Source of the DNA: Acidimicrobiales bacterium
Lineage (GTDB): Bacteria; Actinomycetota; Acidimicrobiia; Acidimicrobiales; Acidimicrobilacustridaceae
Length of the DNA: 64,000 nucleotides
Direction of reading: 5' to 3'
NCBI GenBank assembly: GCA_025456085.1
Contig: JALOLF010000012.1
Location: forward strand, 1-64,000
Shown here: piece by piece, positions 17,048 to 24,761 of the stretch
Layout: the number at the start of each line of letters is the position of its first letter
Numbering within the stretch: position 1 is the stretch's first letter
Notes under the pieces: model-generated
The model's database searches: none
Told to the model about the DNA's origin: nothing
The model's input: only the letters and a program-made list of their open reading frames with translations
Made by a program: the position numbers and the translations under genes

Positions 17048-17494
17048 TCAGCGGATGCGCAGGTGCCGAAGGGCCTCCGGCAGCTCGCCGGCGATCCGGG
17101 ACGGTCCACCCGTGGCAACGGTGGGTGTGACCTCGGCCGGTTCGGCGATGCACCGCGCGTCGCTGCCGGAATCGACACCGAACCCCCGCAGGAACAGCCG
17201 GCAGGCCCACTCCGTCTCGATCGACAACGACTCGGCGTCGATCCCCTCGAGCACGTCGACCACGACACCGTCGTCGCCCGGGTACGAGTGGCGGAGGTAC
17301 TCCGGGGCATAGACCGGCACGCCGTCCACCTCGCCCACCACGGCCTGATCGGGGCCAGGCCAGAAGTCCTCGTAGAGGAACGGCGCCGTGGACTCGCAAC
17401 AGCCGGTGCCGATGGTGATGGTGAGCGTGCCCGACCGGGCCGCACGGGCCCGGGCCACCACGGCGACGGCACGAGGGGTGGACTCGATCTTCAT
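17048..17494 (-). CDS. DUF779-family protein
   Basis: This 148-residue protein matches DUF779, a small family seen in Actinobacteria and Proteobacteria that is often linked with aldehyde dehydrogenases. The characteristic start LTITIGTGCCESTAPFLYED with adjacent cysteines, then a WxGxDQ-like segment and YLRHSYPGDDGVVVDVLEG are visible. Two neighbouring Cys residues and a Tyr could bind a metal, but this is not established. ATG at 17494 stands exactly 6 nt after a -10 hexamer TACCAT (17501-17506), indicating a leaderless mRNA. No aldehyde dehydrogenase is in the window. Confidence 0.8.
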   Translation of the reverse strand: MKIESTPRAVAVVARARAARSGTLTITIGTGCCESTAPFLYEDFWPGPDQAVVGEVDGVPVYAPEYLRHSYPGDDGVVVDVLEGIDAESLSIETEWACRLFLRGFGVDSGSDARCIAEPAEVTPTVATGGPSRIAGELPEALRHLRIR

Positions 17495-17500
17495 CCGACC

Positions 17501-17506
17501 ATGGTA
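17501..17506 (-). promoter_or_regulatory. -10 box of DUF779 gene (leaderless)
   Basis: TACCAT matches TANNNT and lies 6 nt before the ATG at 17494, so transcription should start at or within a base of the start codon. Confidence 0.5.
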
Positions 17507-17577
17507 CGCATCCGAGCGGCACGACACCGGCGCCGGCGCCGTCGGTCACCGGGCCGACGCGGCACGGACCCGGCCGC

Positions 17578-18945
17578 GTGACAGGCTTCGCACACCACGA
17601 CCCCCTGAAGCCGCGCCCCATGCCCGTCGCCCCCCACCCCACCGACACGACCCCCGCCGGTCGCGCCCGACCACGTCGGGCCGGTCGGGCGCTCCTGGTC
17701 GTCGTGGCCGCGACGAGCCTCGCCGCATCGTGCGTCGGATCCAACTCGGGCGGCCAGGAGGTGCGCGCCGACGTGCCGGCAGCGCCAGCCGACCCCGATG
17801 CCGTGCCCGACGGTGTGCTGGCGGTCAACGCCTTCGGGGTCGACCTCTATCGGGTCGTGGCCCCGGGCAGGGCGAACGTGGTGATCGCGCCGTACCCCAT
17901 CGCGCTGACGCTGGGGCAGGCCCGAACCGGCGCGGCCGGAGACACCCTGGCCCAGCTCGACACGGTGCTGCACGCCGATCTGGCCGCCGACCTCGACCTG
18001 TCGCTGCGCAGCGTGGACGAGTCCCTCGACGCGCTCGGCGGGCAGCGCAGCAACGAGCTGCGCCGGGGTGACATCGACATCTCGGTGGTCGACGCGCTGT
18101 GGGCCCAACGCGGCACCAACTTCTCCCAACAGTGGCTCGACACCCTGGCCACGAACTACGACACCGGCGTCCGGGTCGCCGACTTCCGATCCGATCCGGA
18201 GGCGGCGCGGCGTGCCGTCAACGAGTGGGTCGCCTCCCAGAGCGGCGACGAGGTGCGCGAGCTCGTCCCGAAGGGCACGGTCACCCAGCTCACCCGCATG
18301 TCCGCCACCTCGGCCATGGTGGTCCAGGCGCCCTGGGCCGTGCGCTTCGACGAGCAGCGCACCCGACTGGCGCCGTTCACCCTGTCGAGCGGCCAGACCG
18401 TGGACACCTCGATGCTCCAGCTGCTCGACCGAGGCGCCGTTCGGTACGCGGAGCGAGACGCGTGGCGGGCGGTGGAGCTCCCCTACCTCGGCGACGAGCT
18501 GACCATGCTGGTCATCGTGCCCACGGGTGACCTCGCCAGCTTCGAACAGGCCCTCACGCCGGAGGTGCTGCGCGACATCGACGGCCAACTGCGGTCGGCG
18601 ACCATCGATCTGCGGCTGCCCGCCTTCTCGTTCACCACGAACCTGAGCCTCAACGACCCCCTACGGGCCCTGGGCGCGACGGCAGCCTTCGACCTCGACG
18701 CCGCCGACTTCTCGGGCATCACCTCCGACGAGCCGCTCGTGCTGTCGGAGACCCCCTTCGAGACCTACGTCGCCGTCGACGAGGAGGGGACCGGCGCCAC
18801 CGCGGCGACGGTCACCCCGTCGGAGGAGCCCACGTTGGTCGGTCCCCGCCGGGTCGTCGTCGACCAGCCCTTCCTGTTCGCGGTGCGGGACACCTCCACC
18901 GGTCTGATCCTGCTGTTGGGACGGGTGGCCGATCCCACCCAGTGA
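17578..18945 (+). CDS. Serpin-family protease inhibitor, probable lipoprotein
   Basis: This 455-residue protein has a signal peptide with a lipobox-like LAASC (Cys52), so it is probably anchored on the outer face of the membrane. The body is a full serpin fold: NVVIAPYPIALTLGQARTGA, LWAQRGTNF, VVQAPWAVRFDEQRT, VELPYLGDELTMLVIVP and the C-terminal VDQPFLFAVRDTSTGLILLLGRV. The hinge EEGTGATAATVT (about 402-413) has small residues, as in inhibitory serpins, so loop insertion is likely functional. The reactive-site bond lies in the next 15 or so residues but cannot be fixed. The start may be GTG at 17578 or ATG at 17620; neither has a clear ribosome site. Confidence 0.88.
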   Translation: MTGFAHHDPLKPRPMPVAPHPTDTTPAGRARPRRAGRALLVVVAATSLAASCVGSNSGGQEVRADVPAAPADPDAVPDGVLAVNAFGVDLYRVVAPGRANVVIAPYPIALTLGQARTGAAGDTLAQLDTVLHADLAADLDLSLRSVDESLDALGGQRSNELRRGDIDISVVDALWAQRGTNFSQQWLDTLATNYDTGVRVADFRSDPEAARRAVNEWVASQSGDEVRELVPKGTVTQLTRMSATSAMVVQAPWAVRFDEQRTRLAPFTLSSGQTVDTSMLQLLDRGAVRYAERDAWRAVELPYLGDELTMLVIVPTGDLASFEQALTPEVLRDIDGQLRSATIDLRLPAFSFTTNLSLNDPLRALGATAAFDLDAADFSGITSDEPLVLSETPFETYVAVDEEGTGATAATVTPSEEPTLVGPRRVVVDQPFLFAVRDTSTGLILLLGRVADPTQ

Positions 18946-18963
18946 CCAGGGCCCACCCGGGGA

Positions 18964-19776
18964 TCAGGACCCGCTCGAGCGCCCCCGCACCCTGCCGGTC
19001 GTGTGGACGGTGCCCGCCGAACGGCTCGCCGGGCCACCCACCAGCCACAGGTCGAACCCGTCGGCGCGGTCGACCACCACCACCTCGACCTCATCGCCCC
19101 GCTCGACCGGCACCCGATACTCGAGCTCCGCCCGGAGCGCTCCGGAGAGGTCCGGCCGCTCGGCCAGCACCTCCTCGACGACGATCCAGGAGGCGGCGTT
19201 GTTCACGTGGTCGAGCACGTCGAAGTCGGTGGCCCGCAGCGGCCAGGGCCGCAACACCGGCTCGCTGCCAGCAGGTCCGGGCCCCGGGAGTGACGGCGGC
19301 AGCGAGGGGTGCTGCAACCGGGACGACACCGTGCGTCCGCGCGCCGCCTCCCCGAAGCGCTCCCGCCAGGCGGCACCGAGGGCAAGGGGACGACCCGTCG
19401 TGGCATCGACGTGCACCCAGAGCCCCGCGACCTCGACCGCGGCGCCACCCGAGCCACCGAGCGAGACCCGGCGCTCGGCCCACCGGGCACCGACGCCGCC
19501 GCACCACGTCCGCAGCGCGACCTGCTCGCCGAGGCGGGCGGGCCTGCGGACCTCGATCAGGGTCCGACGCACGACCCAGGTGGTGCCCTCGCGCAGACCG
19601 GACGTGGCGGCATCGGCGGTGTCGTCCGCGGCGACGTCCTGGACGTAGCGGGCCAGCGCGTCGAGGCGACACGTCCCGTCGGGGCGCACGTCCCCGACCC
19701 GTACGCGTCGTCGACCGGACCACACCCGCCCGAGCGTCGGCTCGGGCACCAGGACGTCGGCAGCGGGCTCGGCCAT
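18964..19776 (-). CDS. Acyl-ACP thioesterase-like protein (double hotdog)
   Basis: This 270-residue protein resembles acyl-ACP thioesterases of the FatA/FatB-like bacterial family, which release fatty acids from acyl carrier protein. It consists of two hotdog repeats: the first with RLDALARYVQDVAADD and TWVVRRTLIEV, and the second with ATDFDVLDHVNNAASWIVVEEVL, where the Asn-His cluster forms the usual active site. ATG at 19776 lies 6 nt after a -10 TAGCCT (19783-19788), so the mRNA is probably leaderless. It is divergent from the whiB7-like transcription unit. Confidence 0.85.
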   Translation of the reverse strand: MAEPAADVLVPEPTLGRVWSGRRRVRVGDVRPDGTCRLDALARYVQDVAADDTADAATSGLREGTTWVVRRTLIEVRRPARLGEQVALRTWCGGVGARWAERRVSLGGSGGAAVEVAGLWVHVDATTGRPLALGAAWRERFGEAARGRTVSSRLQHPSLPPSLPGPGPAGSEPVLRPWPLRATDFDVLDHVNNAASWIVVEEVLAERPDLSGALRAELEYRVPVERGDEVEVVVVDRADGFDLWLVGGPASRSAGTVHTTGRVRGRSSGS

Positions 19777-19782
19777 CGGGGG

Positions 19783-19788
19783 AGGCTA
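19783..19788 (-). promoter_or_regulatory. -10 box of thioesterase gene (leaderless)
   Basis: TAGCCT lies 6 nt before the ATG at 19776. It is only 2 bp from the AT-rich element of the opposite-strand whiB7-like promoter, so the two promoters are back to back and may interfere. Confidence 0.5.
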
Positions 19789-19790
19789 CG

Positions 19791-19827
19791 AAAATCGGTT
19801 GACGGCCGTCGAACGGCATGATCCGAT
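19791..19827 (+). promoter_or_regulatory. whiB7-type autoregulated promoter: AT-rich box, -35, -10
   Basis: Reading 5' to 3' there is AAAAT (19791-19795), a 3-bp gap CGG, a -35 TTGACG (19799-19804), a 17-bp spacer and a weak -10 TCCGAT (19822-19827). In mycobacteria WhiB7 binds SigA and uses its AT-hook to contact an AT-rich patch 3 bp upstream of a good -35, compensating for a weak -10. The same geometry appears here. The transcript would begin near 19834, giving a leader of about 446 nt before the WhiB gene. Confidence 0.65.
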
Positions 19828-19912
19828 GAGACGACGCCCTTCCGGACCCGACACGGGGCCGAGGGTGCGTCAGATCGAGAACCGTACCGGCCCTCCCCAC
19901 GGAAGCAACCCG

Positions 19913-20098
19913 ATGGCAGACACGAACCGCACCGCAGTAGCGCACCACACCGCCGGTGTCGCCACGCGCCGTCGGGCCCTGTCTGCCGCGACGGCGACCT
20001 GGTACACCGACACCCGTCGTTGCGCGATGCCCGGCTCCGCCAAGCCGACCGCCGACAACCTCGACTTCGCCACACGGCCGAAGGAGGCTTCGCACTGA
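19913..20098 (+). CDS. Upstream ORF in whiB7-like leader, 61 codons
   Basis: The ORF starts at ATG 19913 with a GGAAG ribosome site 7 nt upstream and ends in TGA at 20096-20098, inside the leader and 29 nt before the terminator stem. Its product is not a recognised protein and is rich in Ala, Thr and Arg. The stop region overlaps sequences that can form mutually exclusive hairpins. In mycobacterial and streptomycete whiB7/wblC, a leader ORF senses ribosome stalling by antibiotics and controls read-through of a terminator. By analogy this ORF is probably a sensor, not a source of a functional peptide. Confidence 0.55.
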   Translation: MADTNRTAVAHHTAGVATRRRALSAATATWYTDTRRCAMPGSAKPTADNLDFATRPKEASH

Positions 20099-20114
20099 GA
20101 CCCAGCAGCGAAGC
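20079..20114 (+). promoter_or_regulatory. Alternative hairpins at end of leader ORF (attenuator switch)
   Basis: The segment CTTCG (20088-20092) can pair with CGAAG (20079-20083) or, as GCTTCGC (20087-20093), with GCGAAGC (20108-20114); the two pairings exclude each other. CGGCC (20075-20079) could also pair with GGCCG at 20127-20131, the 5' arm of the terminator, forming an antiterminator. A ribosome held at different codons of the leader ORF would select among these. The pairings are read from sequence; the mechanism is inference. Confidence 0.5.
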
Positions 20115-20126
20115 GAGCACTCCAGA

Positions 20127-20160
20127 GGCCGTCGGGTGAACCCGGCGGCCTTTCTGCTTT
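20127..20160 (+). terminator. Rho-independent terminator in whiB7-like leader
   Basis: A 10-bp stem (arms GGCCGTCGGG and CCCGGCGGCC, with one G-U pair) closes a TGAA loop and is followed directly by TTTCTGCTTT. It is one of the few T-tract terminators in the window and lies 120 nt upstream of the WhiB start codon, within that gene's transcript, so it is an attenuator and not the end of an upstream gene; the upstream neighbour runs the other way. Confidence 0.75.
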
Positions 20161-20279
20161 CCGGGCCTCGACACCCAGCGGAGGACGCGTCCGCCGCCAC
20201 ACCCGCACGGGACAACCACCGACACACGTCGACACGAGCCAGCACGGAAACGGCTGGGACGAAAGGAAAGGGAACAGAC

Positions 20280-20633
20280 ATGTCGTCGCCGCTGAACAGT
20301 GGCGAGGAGACGCTCGACCGGGACTGGTGGGGAGACGCTCTCTGCCGGGACGGCGAAGGCTCGCTGAGCAAGGTGTTCTTCTCCGAGGAGCTCCAGGACA
20401 TCGCCCGGGCGAAGTCCATCTGCGCGGCGTGCCCGGCGATGCTCACCTGTCTCGAGGGCGCCATCGCCCGGCGTGAACCGTGGGGTGTGTGGGGAGGCCA
20501 GCTCTTCCTGAACGGCAAGATCCTCGCCACCAAGCGGCGGCGGGGACGGCCACCGAAGCATCCCCGTCCGGAGGACCAGCTCCCGGACATCCCCGTCCCG
20601 GTCCACCTGCGCGTCCACCTGCGCAGCGCCTGA
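20280..20633 (+). CDS. whiB7: WhiB-family regulator, WhiB7-like (AT-hook)
   Basis: This 117-residue iron-sulfur transcription factor has four cluster cysteines (Cys22, Cys48, Cys51, Cys57), the turn GVWGG near residues 69-73, and a C-terminal AT-hook RGRP at residues 88-91 within KRRRGRPPK. The AT-hook type is the hallmark of WhiB7/WblC, which activates intrinsic antibiotic-resistance genes with SigA. A strong purine-rich ribosome site (AAAGGAAAGGG) precedes the ATG. The long leader with an upstream ORF and terminator supports the WhiB7 assignment. A different AT-hook WhiB paralogue remains possible. The tail after the hook is longer and more Pro-rich than in mycobacterial WhiB7. Confidence 0.8.
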   Translation: MSSPLNSGEETLDRDWWGDALCRDGEGSLSKVFFSEELQDIARAKSICAACPAMLTCLEGAIARREPWGVWGGQLFLNGKILATKRRRGRPPKHPRPEDQLPDIPVPVHLRVHLRSA

Positions 20634-20773
20634 CCGACGGCATCCGGGCACGGGTCCCGCTCGATCCCCCCCCGAGCGGGACCCGCTCGCGTCGGCGGTC
20701 GGGACCCCGCACCCACGTGCCTCGTGGCCGACTGTCGGAGCGCACCGGTACGGCGGTACCGTCGAGATCACCC

Positions 20774-21433
20774 ATGCCCGCCGAACGCCACCCCGACGAC
20801 CTCCCACCCCTGCGGCGCGACGACCTGCCCGACGGCGCCCGCGGGCTGCCCCGGGGTCTGGTGTGGGCGACGGCCCTGGGGGTGGTGGTGCTGGCCATCG
20901 CCAGCTGGACGGCCCTTCGCACCGACACGGGGGACCCCGGCGAACCCACCCCCGTCGAGGATCTGCTCGAGCAGGTCGAACAGCCGCCCGCCCCCGATCA
21001 GCAACAGACCGAGAGCGACGCCGTGGGCGTGGCGACGCCCGGCACGCCGTTCGAGCGCGCCGACGGCTCGTCGGGCACGCTGGCCGACTACCGGGGCCGG
21101 CCGCTCGTGGTGAACTTCTTCGGCTCGTGGTGCGGGCCCTGCATCACCGAGATGCCGATGCTCGAGGAGGTCCACCAGGCCACCGCCGACCAGGCGACGT
21201 TCCTCGGACTGAACGTGGCCGAACCGCTGGCGAGCGGCCTGCGCCTCGTCGAGTCGACGGGAGTGACCTACGACGTCGCCAGCGACGCCGACGGGGAGCT
21301 GCTGGCGGCGTTCGGTCTCGTGAACCTCCCGGCCACCGTGGTGCTCGACGCCGACGGCGAGGTGGCCCGGGTCCACACCGGCATCATCGAGCGCAGCGAG
21401 CTCGAGGGCTACCTCGCCGAGTTGACGCCGTGA
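20774..21433 (+). CDS. TlpA/ResA-like membrane-anchored thioredoxin
   Basis: This 219-residue protein has an N-terminal cytoplasmic stretch, one membrane helix (about 29-46), an acidic linker and an extracytoplasmic thioredoxin domain with the redox pair WCGPC (Cys120, Cys123) in NFFGSWCGPCITEMPML. The cis-Pro loop is LVNLPATVVLD. Such proteins reduce apocytochrome c or other exported disulfides. It overlaps ccdA by four bases (GTGA), and CcdA supplies electrons to exactly this type of thioredoxin. A -10-like TACCGT sits 11 nt before the ATG. Confidence 0.9.
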   Translation: MPAERHPDDLPPLRRDDLPDGARGLPRGLVWATALGVVVLAIASWTALRTDTGDPGEPTPVEDLLEQVEQPPAPDQQQTESDAVGVATPGTPFERADGSSGTLADYRGRPLVVNFFGSWCGPCITEMPMLEEVHQATADQATFLGLNVAEPLASGLRLVESTGVTYDVASDADGELLAAFGLVNLPATVVLDADGEVARVHTGIIERSELEGYLAELTP

Positions 21434-22290
21434 TCGACGCTCCGTTGGCTCTGGCCTTCGGTGCCGGCATGGTCGCCACCGTCAACCCCTGCGGGTTCGC
21501 CATGCTCCCCGCCTACCTGGGCTACTTCCTCGGTCTCGACGACCCGTCCCGCGATGCGGGCGGGGGTGTGCGCCGCGCCCTCGCCGTCGGGCTCGCGGTG
21601 TCCGCCGGGTTCCTCGTCGTGTTCGCGATGATCGGCGCCGCCATCCAGGGCTTCTCCCTGGCGATCGACGAGCACCTGCCCTGGTTCACGATGGTCATCG
21701 GGGTGATGCTGGTGGTGCTGGGCATCGCCATGCTCGCCGGGTTCGAACCCACGATCGCGCTCCCCAAGCTGGACAAGGGCGGCGAAGGCGTCCAGCTGTG
21801 GTCGATGTTCCTGTTCGGCGTGTCCTACGCCGTCGCCTCGCTGTCGTGCACGATGCCGCTGTTCCTGATCAACGTGGTCGGCACGTTCACCAGCGAGAAC
21901 CTCCTGTCGGGCATCGCGGTGTTCCTGGCCTACGCCGCCGGCATGGCCGTCGTGCTCATGGCCCTCACGCTCACCATGGCGCTGGCCCGCCAGTCGCTGG
22001 TCCACCACCTCCGCCGTGCCCTGCCCTACATCCATCGGATCTCGGGGGCGCTGCTCGTGCTCGCCGGCGGCTACCTCGTGTACTACGGCTGGTACGAGCT
22101 GCAGCTCTACTCGGACAGCGGGAGCGCGCCGGGCGGCCCCGCCGAGTGGGTGTTCGAGTGGAACAGCGACATCTCCAACTGGATCGATCGGATGGGCGCC
22201 GTGCGCCTGGGTCTGGGGCTCGCCGCGGCCATCCTGGCGGTGTGGATCGTCGCCAACGCCTGGCGGGCACCGCGCCGCCGCCGGGGCTGA
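21430..22290 (+). CDS. ccdA: CcdA/DsbD-family thiol-disulfide electron carrier
   Basis: This 286-residue membrane protein with at least six hydrophobic segments moves reducing equivalents from cytoplasmic thioredoxin across the membrane. Two conserved redox cysteines are in helix 1 (NPCGF, Cys21) and helix 4 (SLSCTMP, Cys140). The start GTG overlaps the tlpA stop, so translation is coupled. The extra C-terminal region with WVFEWNSDISNWIDR and a further helix exceeds the usual CcdA length of about 220-240. A role in cytochrome c maturation for the caa3 oxidase in this window is plausible inference. Confidence 0.92.
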   Translation: MIDAPLALAFGAGMVATVNPCGFAMLPAYLGYFLGLDDPSRDAGGGVRRALAVGLAVSAGFLVVFAMIGAAIQGFSLAIDEHLPWFTMVIGVMLVVLGIAMLAGFEPTIALPKLDKGGEGVQLWSMFLFGVSYAVASLSCTMPLFLINVVGTFTSENLLSGIAVFLAYAAGMAVVLMALTLTMALARQSLVHHLRRALPYIHRISGALLVLAGGYLVYYGWYELQLYSDSGSAPGGPAEWVFEWNSDISNWIDRMGAVRLGLGLAAAILAVWIVANAWRAPRRRRG

Positions 22291-22314
22291 CGCAGCAGGC
22301 GACGCGCGCCGCGC

Positions 22315-23247
22315 TCAGGGCAGCAGACGCAGGACCTGTTCGCCCAACAGGTGCAGGTGCTCGAGATCGTCGAGGTCGAGCACCTGCAGGTAGATCCGCT
22401 CCGCCCCGGCCTCGAAGTAGGTCGCGAGCTTGTCCAGCACCTCGGCGGGCCGTCCGGCCGCGCCGTTGCGCTTGAGGTCCTCGACGGTGCGACCGATGTG
22501 GCCCGCCCGCAGCTCGACCTCCTCGTCGTTCTCGCCGGCGCACACCACCAGCGCCACCGAGTAGCGCAGATCGTCGGGATCGCGCCCGATCCGCTCGCAC
22601 GCGGCACGCACCCGGCCCACCTGGTCGGTGAAGACCTCCAGGGGCGGGAACGGGACGTTGAACTCGCTGGCATACGCCGCAGCCAGCCGCGGCGTACGGC
22701 GGGCACCGTAGCCGCCCATGATGAGCGGGGGTCCGCCCGGCTGCAGCGGCTTGGGCAGGGCCGGCGAACCCACCAGGGTGAAGTGGTGCCCCTCGAACGA
22801 GAACTGCCCGTCGACGGGGGCGCGCCACAGTCCGGTCACGATCTGGAGCTGTTCCTCCAGGATGTCGAAACGCTCGCCCAGGGGTGGGAACGGGACGCCG
22901 TAGGCGAGGTGCTCGTCGTCGAACCAGCCCGCACCGATCCCAAGCTCCACCCGACCGCCGCTCATCCGGTCCACCTGGGCGACGGCCACGGCGAGTGGGC
23001 CGGGGAGGCGGAACGTCGCCGAGCAGACCAGCGTGCCCAGGCGGATGCGGCTCGTCTCCCGGGCGATGGCGCCGAGGGTGACCCAGCTGTCGGTGGGGCC
23101 GGGAAGACCGCTCACGTCGCCCATCTTGAGGTAGTGGTCCGACCGGAAGAACCCGTCGAACCCGAGCGTCTCCGCGGCGCGGGCCACGCGCAACTGCTGT
23201 TCGTAGCTGGCCCCCTGCTGGGGTTCGACGAAGATCCGCAGGTCCAT
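22315..23247 (-). CDS. LLM-class F420-dependent oxidoreductase
   Basis: This 310-residue TIM-barrel protein is of the luciferase-like monooxygenase class, the F420-using subgroup common in Actinobacteria. It shows RVARAAETLGFDGFFRSDHY, RIRLGTLVCSATFRLPGPLAVAVAQVD, and SGGRVELGIGAGWFDDEH, all typical. The substrate cannot be predicted. ATG at 23247 is 6 nt from a -10 TAGCCT (23254-23259), so the mRNA is likely leaderless. It lies directly downstream of pdxH on the same strand but has its own promoter. Confidence 0.88.
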   Translation of the reverse strand: MDLRIFVEPQQGASYEQQLRVARAAETLGFDGFFRSDHYLKMGDVSGLPGPTDSWVTLGAIARETSRIRLGTLVCSATFRLPGPLAVAVAQVDRMSGGRVELGIGAGWFDDEHLAYGVPFPPLGERFDILEEQLQIVTGLWRAPVDGQFSFEGHHFTLVGSPALPKPLQPGGPPLIMGGYGARRTPRLAAAYASEFNVPFPPLEVFTDQVGRVRAACERIGRDPDDLRYSVALVVCAGENDEEVELRAGHIGRTVEDLKRNGAAGRPAEVLDKLATYFEAGAERIYLQVLDLDDLEHLHLLGEQVLRLLP

Positions 23248-23253
23248 GGCCGC

Positions 23254-23259
23254 AGGCTA
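23254..23259 (-). promoter_or_regulatory. -10 box of LLM oxidoreductase gene (leaderless)
   Basis: TAGCCT lies 6 nt before the ATG at 23247, the same arrangement as at several other genes in the window. Confidence 0.5.
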
Positions 23260-23315
23260 GCCGTCACCCGGTGACGGCTCGCCTGCTCGGGACGGCCAGG
23301 TCGGCACCCGGGCGA

Positions 23316-23951
23316 TCAGGGGGAGAGGCGCTCGAGGTCCCAGCCCCCGTCGACACGGGTGTAGCGGAAGCGGTCGTGCAGACGATCGGGACGCCCCTGC
23401 CAGAACTCGAGCTCGACCGGGACGAGCGCGAACCCGCCCCAGTGCTCCGGCCGCTGGACGGCTCGACCCTCCCACCGCTCGGTCTGCGCCGCGACGCGGG
23501 CCTCGAGCTCGGCCCGAGCCACCAACGGGTGGCTCTGGGTGGAGGCCCAGGCACCGAGCTGGCTGCCCCGGGGCCTCGTGGCGAAGTACGCATCAGAGGC
23601 GGCCGGTTCGAGGCGATGGGCCGAACCGCAGACCCGGACCTGACGCGACACCTCGTGCCAGGGGAAGACCATGGCCGCCCAGGGGTTGGCGTCGAGCTCG
23701 GTCGCCTTGCGGCTGCCGTAGTTCGTGAAGAACAGGAAGGCGCCGTCCTCCACGCCCTTGAGCAGCACATGGCGGACCGAGGGACGACCCCGGACGTCCG
23801 CGGTGGCCAGCGCCACGGCCTCGGGTTGGTGCACGCCCACCTGTTGCGCCTGCGCGAACCACCGCTCGAACTGCACGAGCGGGTCGCCGTCGACGTCGGC
23901 GCGTCGCAACCCCTGTTCTTCGAACGCCGCGCGGGTGGCCGTCAGATCCAT
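23316..23951 (-). CDS. pdxH: Pyridoxamine/pyridoxine 5'-phosphate oxidase
   Basis: This 211-residue FMN enzyme makes pyridoxal 5'-phosphate. The family signatures are clear: RPSVRHVLLKG, FFTNYGSRKATELDANPWAAMVFPW for FMN and substrate binding, a long central helix PRGSQLGAWASTQS and the C-terminal PROSITE-like ELEFWQGRPDRLHDRFRY. Length is normal. It follows the sdhC/sdhD-like genes on the same strand with a 27-bp gap, so co-transcription is possible. Confidence 0.96.
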   Translation of the reverse strand: MDLTATRAAFEEQGLRRADVDGDPLVQFERWFAQAQQVGVHQPEAVALATADVRGRPSVRHVLLKGVEDGAFLFFTNYGSRKATELDANPWAAMVFPWHEVSRQVRVCGSAHRLEPAASDAYFATRPRGSQLGAWASTQSHPLVARAELEARVAAQTERWEGRAVQRPEHWGGFALVPVELEFWQGRPDRLHDRFRYTRVDGGWDLERLSP

Positions 23952-23978
23952 GCCCCGCAGTCAAGCGCCCCGACGAGC

Positions 23979-24368
23979 TCAGGGCCACTCGTAGGTGCCG
24001 GCCACCGAGGTCACCAGCAGCACCGCCAGCACCGCCGCGGCCACGACCACGACCTCGCTGCCCTGGCGCAGCCAGCTCGAGCGGATCGCCGCCACACGGG
24101 GCTGCAACGCCAGCGCCCCGTGGACCACCGCCAGCACGGGGACGAGCCAGTCGAGCGCCCGCAGCCAGACCGACTCCCACCGGCCGTCCACCCGGTAGGC
24201 CGTGAGCTCGGACAGGTCCGGCAGCACCACGACGGCCAGCACGTGCAGGGGCAGGACGAGCGCCAGGAGCAGACCGGTGACGCGGGTCGTCAACCACAGC
24301 CGGCCGGCGGGCGGCGGCTGCTCCGGCGCCGGCGGCTCCGACTCGCCCCGGTCGTCGGGGCTCGTCAC
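23979..24368 (-). CDS. sdhD: SdhD-like membrane anchor of succinate dehydrogenase
   Basis: This 129-residue protein has three hydrophobic helices. The first follows LWLTTRVTGLLLALVLPLHV, the second is within LDWLVPVLAVVHGALAL with a histidine suitable for haem b, and the third is VVVVAAAVLAVLLVTSV. This is the pattern of the SdhD/FrdD anchor. GTG at 24368 overlaps the stop of the preceding sdhC-like gene (GTGA), indicating coupled translation. No sdhA or sdhB is in the window, so the assignment rests on the membrane-anchor pattern. Confidence 0.65.
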   Translation of the reverse strand: MTSPDDRGESEPPAPEQPPPAGRLWLTTRVTGLLLALVLPLHVLAVVVLPDLSELTAYRVDGRWESVWLRALDWLVPVLAVVHGALALQPRVAAIRSSWLRQGSEVVVVAAAVLAVLLVTSVAGTYEWP

Positions 24369-24745
24369 CGCAGCACGTCCTGCACGACGGGCCACAGCAC
24401 GACGGCCGCAGCCGGGATCCCCAGGGCGAAGGTGCCGAAGCGGGCGGCAGCCCGGGTCACGGGCTCGAACCGGGCCGTGGAGGGCACCAGGTCGGCCACC
24501 GCCACCCGGGCACCGTCGAGGCCGTGGAAGAGGAGCGCGAAGAGCACGACGCACACCGTCACCCGACCGGCCACGCCGTCGTACACGTCGACGAGATCGT
24601 CGTAGGCTCGGGCGCTGGCGTCGAGCACGACGAGCTCCACGACCCGCCACGACACCCACGCGAGGGCCACGAAGCCGGTGACGGAGCGCAGGGTCACCGG
24701 CGGCCCGGTGCGCTCGGCGCGAGGCCGGCGTCGCTCCGACGGCAC
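24365..24745 (-). CDS. sdhC: SdhC-like cytochrome b subunit of succinate dehydrogenase
   Basis: This 126-residue protein has three membrane helices: SVTGFVALAWVSWRVVELVV, then VCVVLFALLFHGLDGARVAVAD, whose His is in the haem-ligand position of SdhC (LFHGxxGxR pattern), and a third near the C-terminus. It would bind haem b and quinone as a membrane anchor. The start is GTG at 24745 or 24697; the first leaves 16 bp after serS, the second removes an Arg-rich leader. The flavoprotein and Fe-S subunits are not adjacent, which is unusual. Confidence 0.68.
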   Translation of the reverse strand: MPSERRRPRAERTGPPVTLRSVTGFVALAWVSWRVVELVVLDASARAYDDLVDVYDGVAGRVTVCVVLFALLFHGLDGARVAVADLVPSTARFEPVTRAAARFGTFALGIPAAAVVLWPVVQDVLR

Positions 24746-24761
24746 GGCGCGGACGCCCCGC

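Noticed and set aside
15220-17472. Extended 750-codon frame for the ThDP enzyme
   Set aside because: The homology begins at the ATG at 16923 with a good ribosome site; the upstream part is a shadow of the DUF779 gene.
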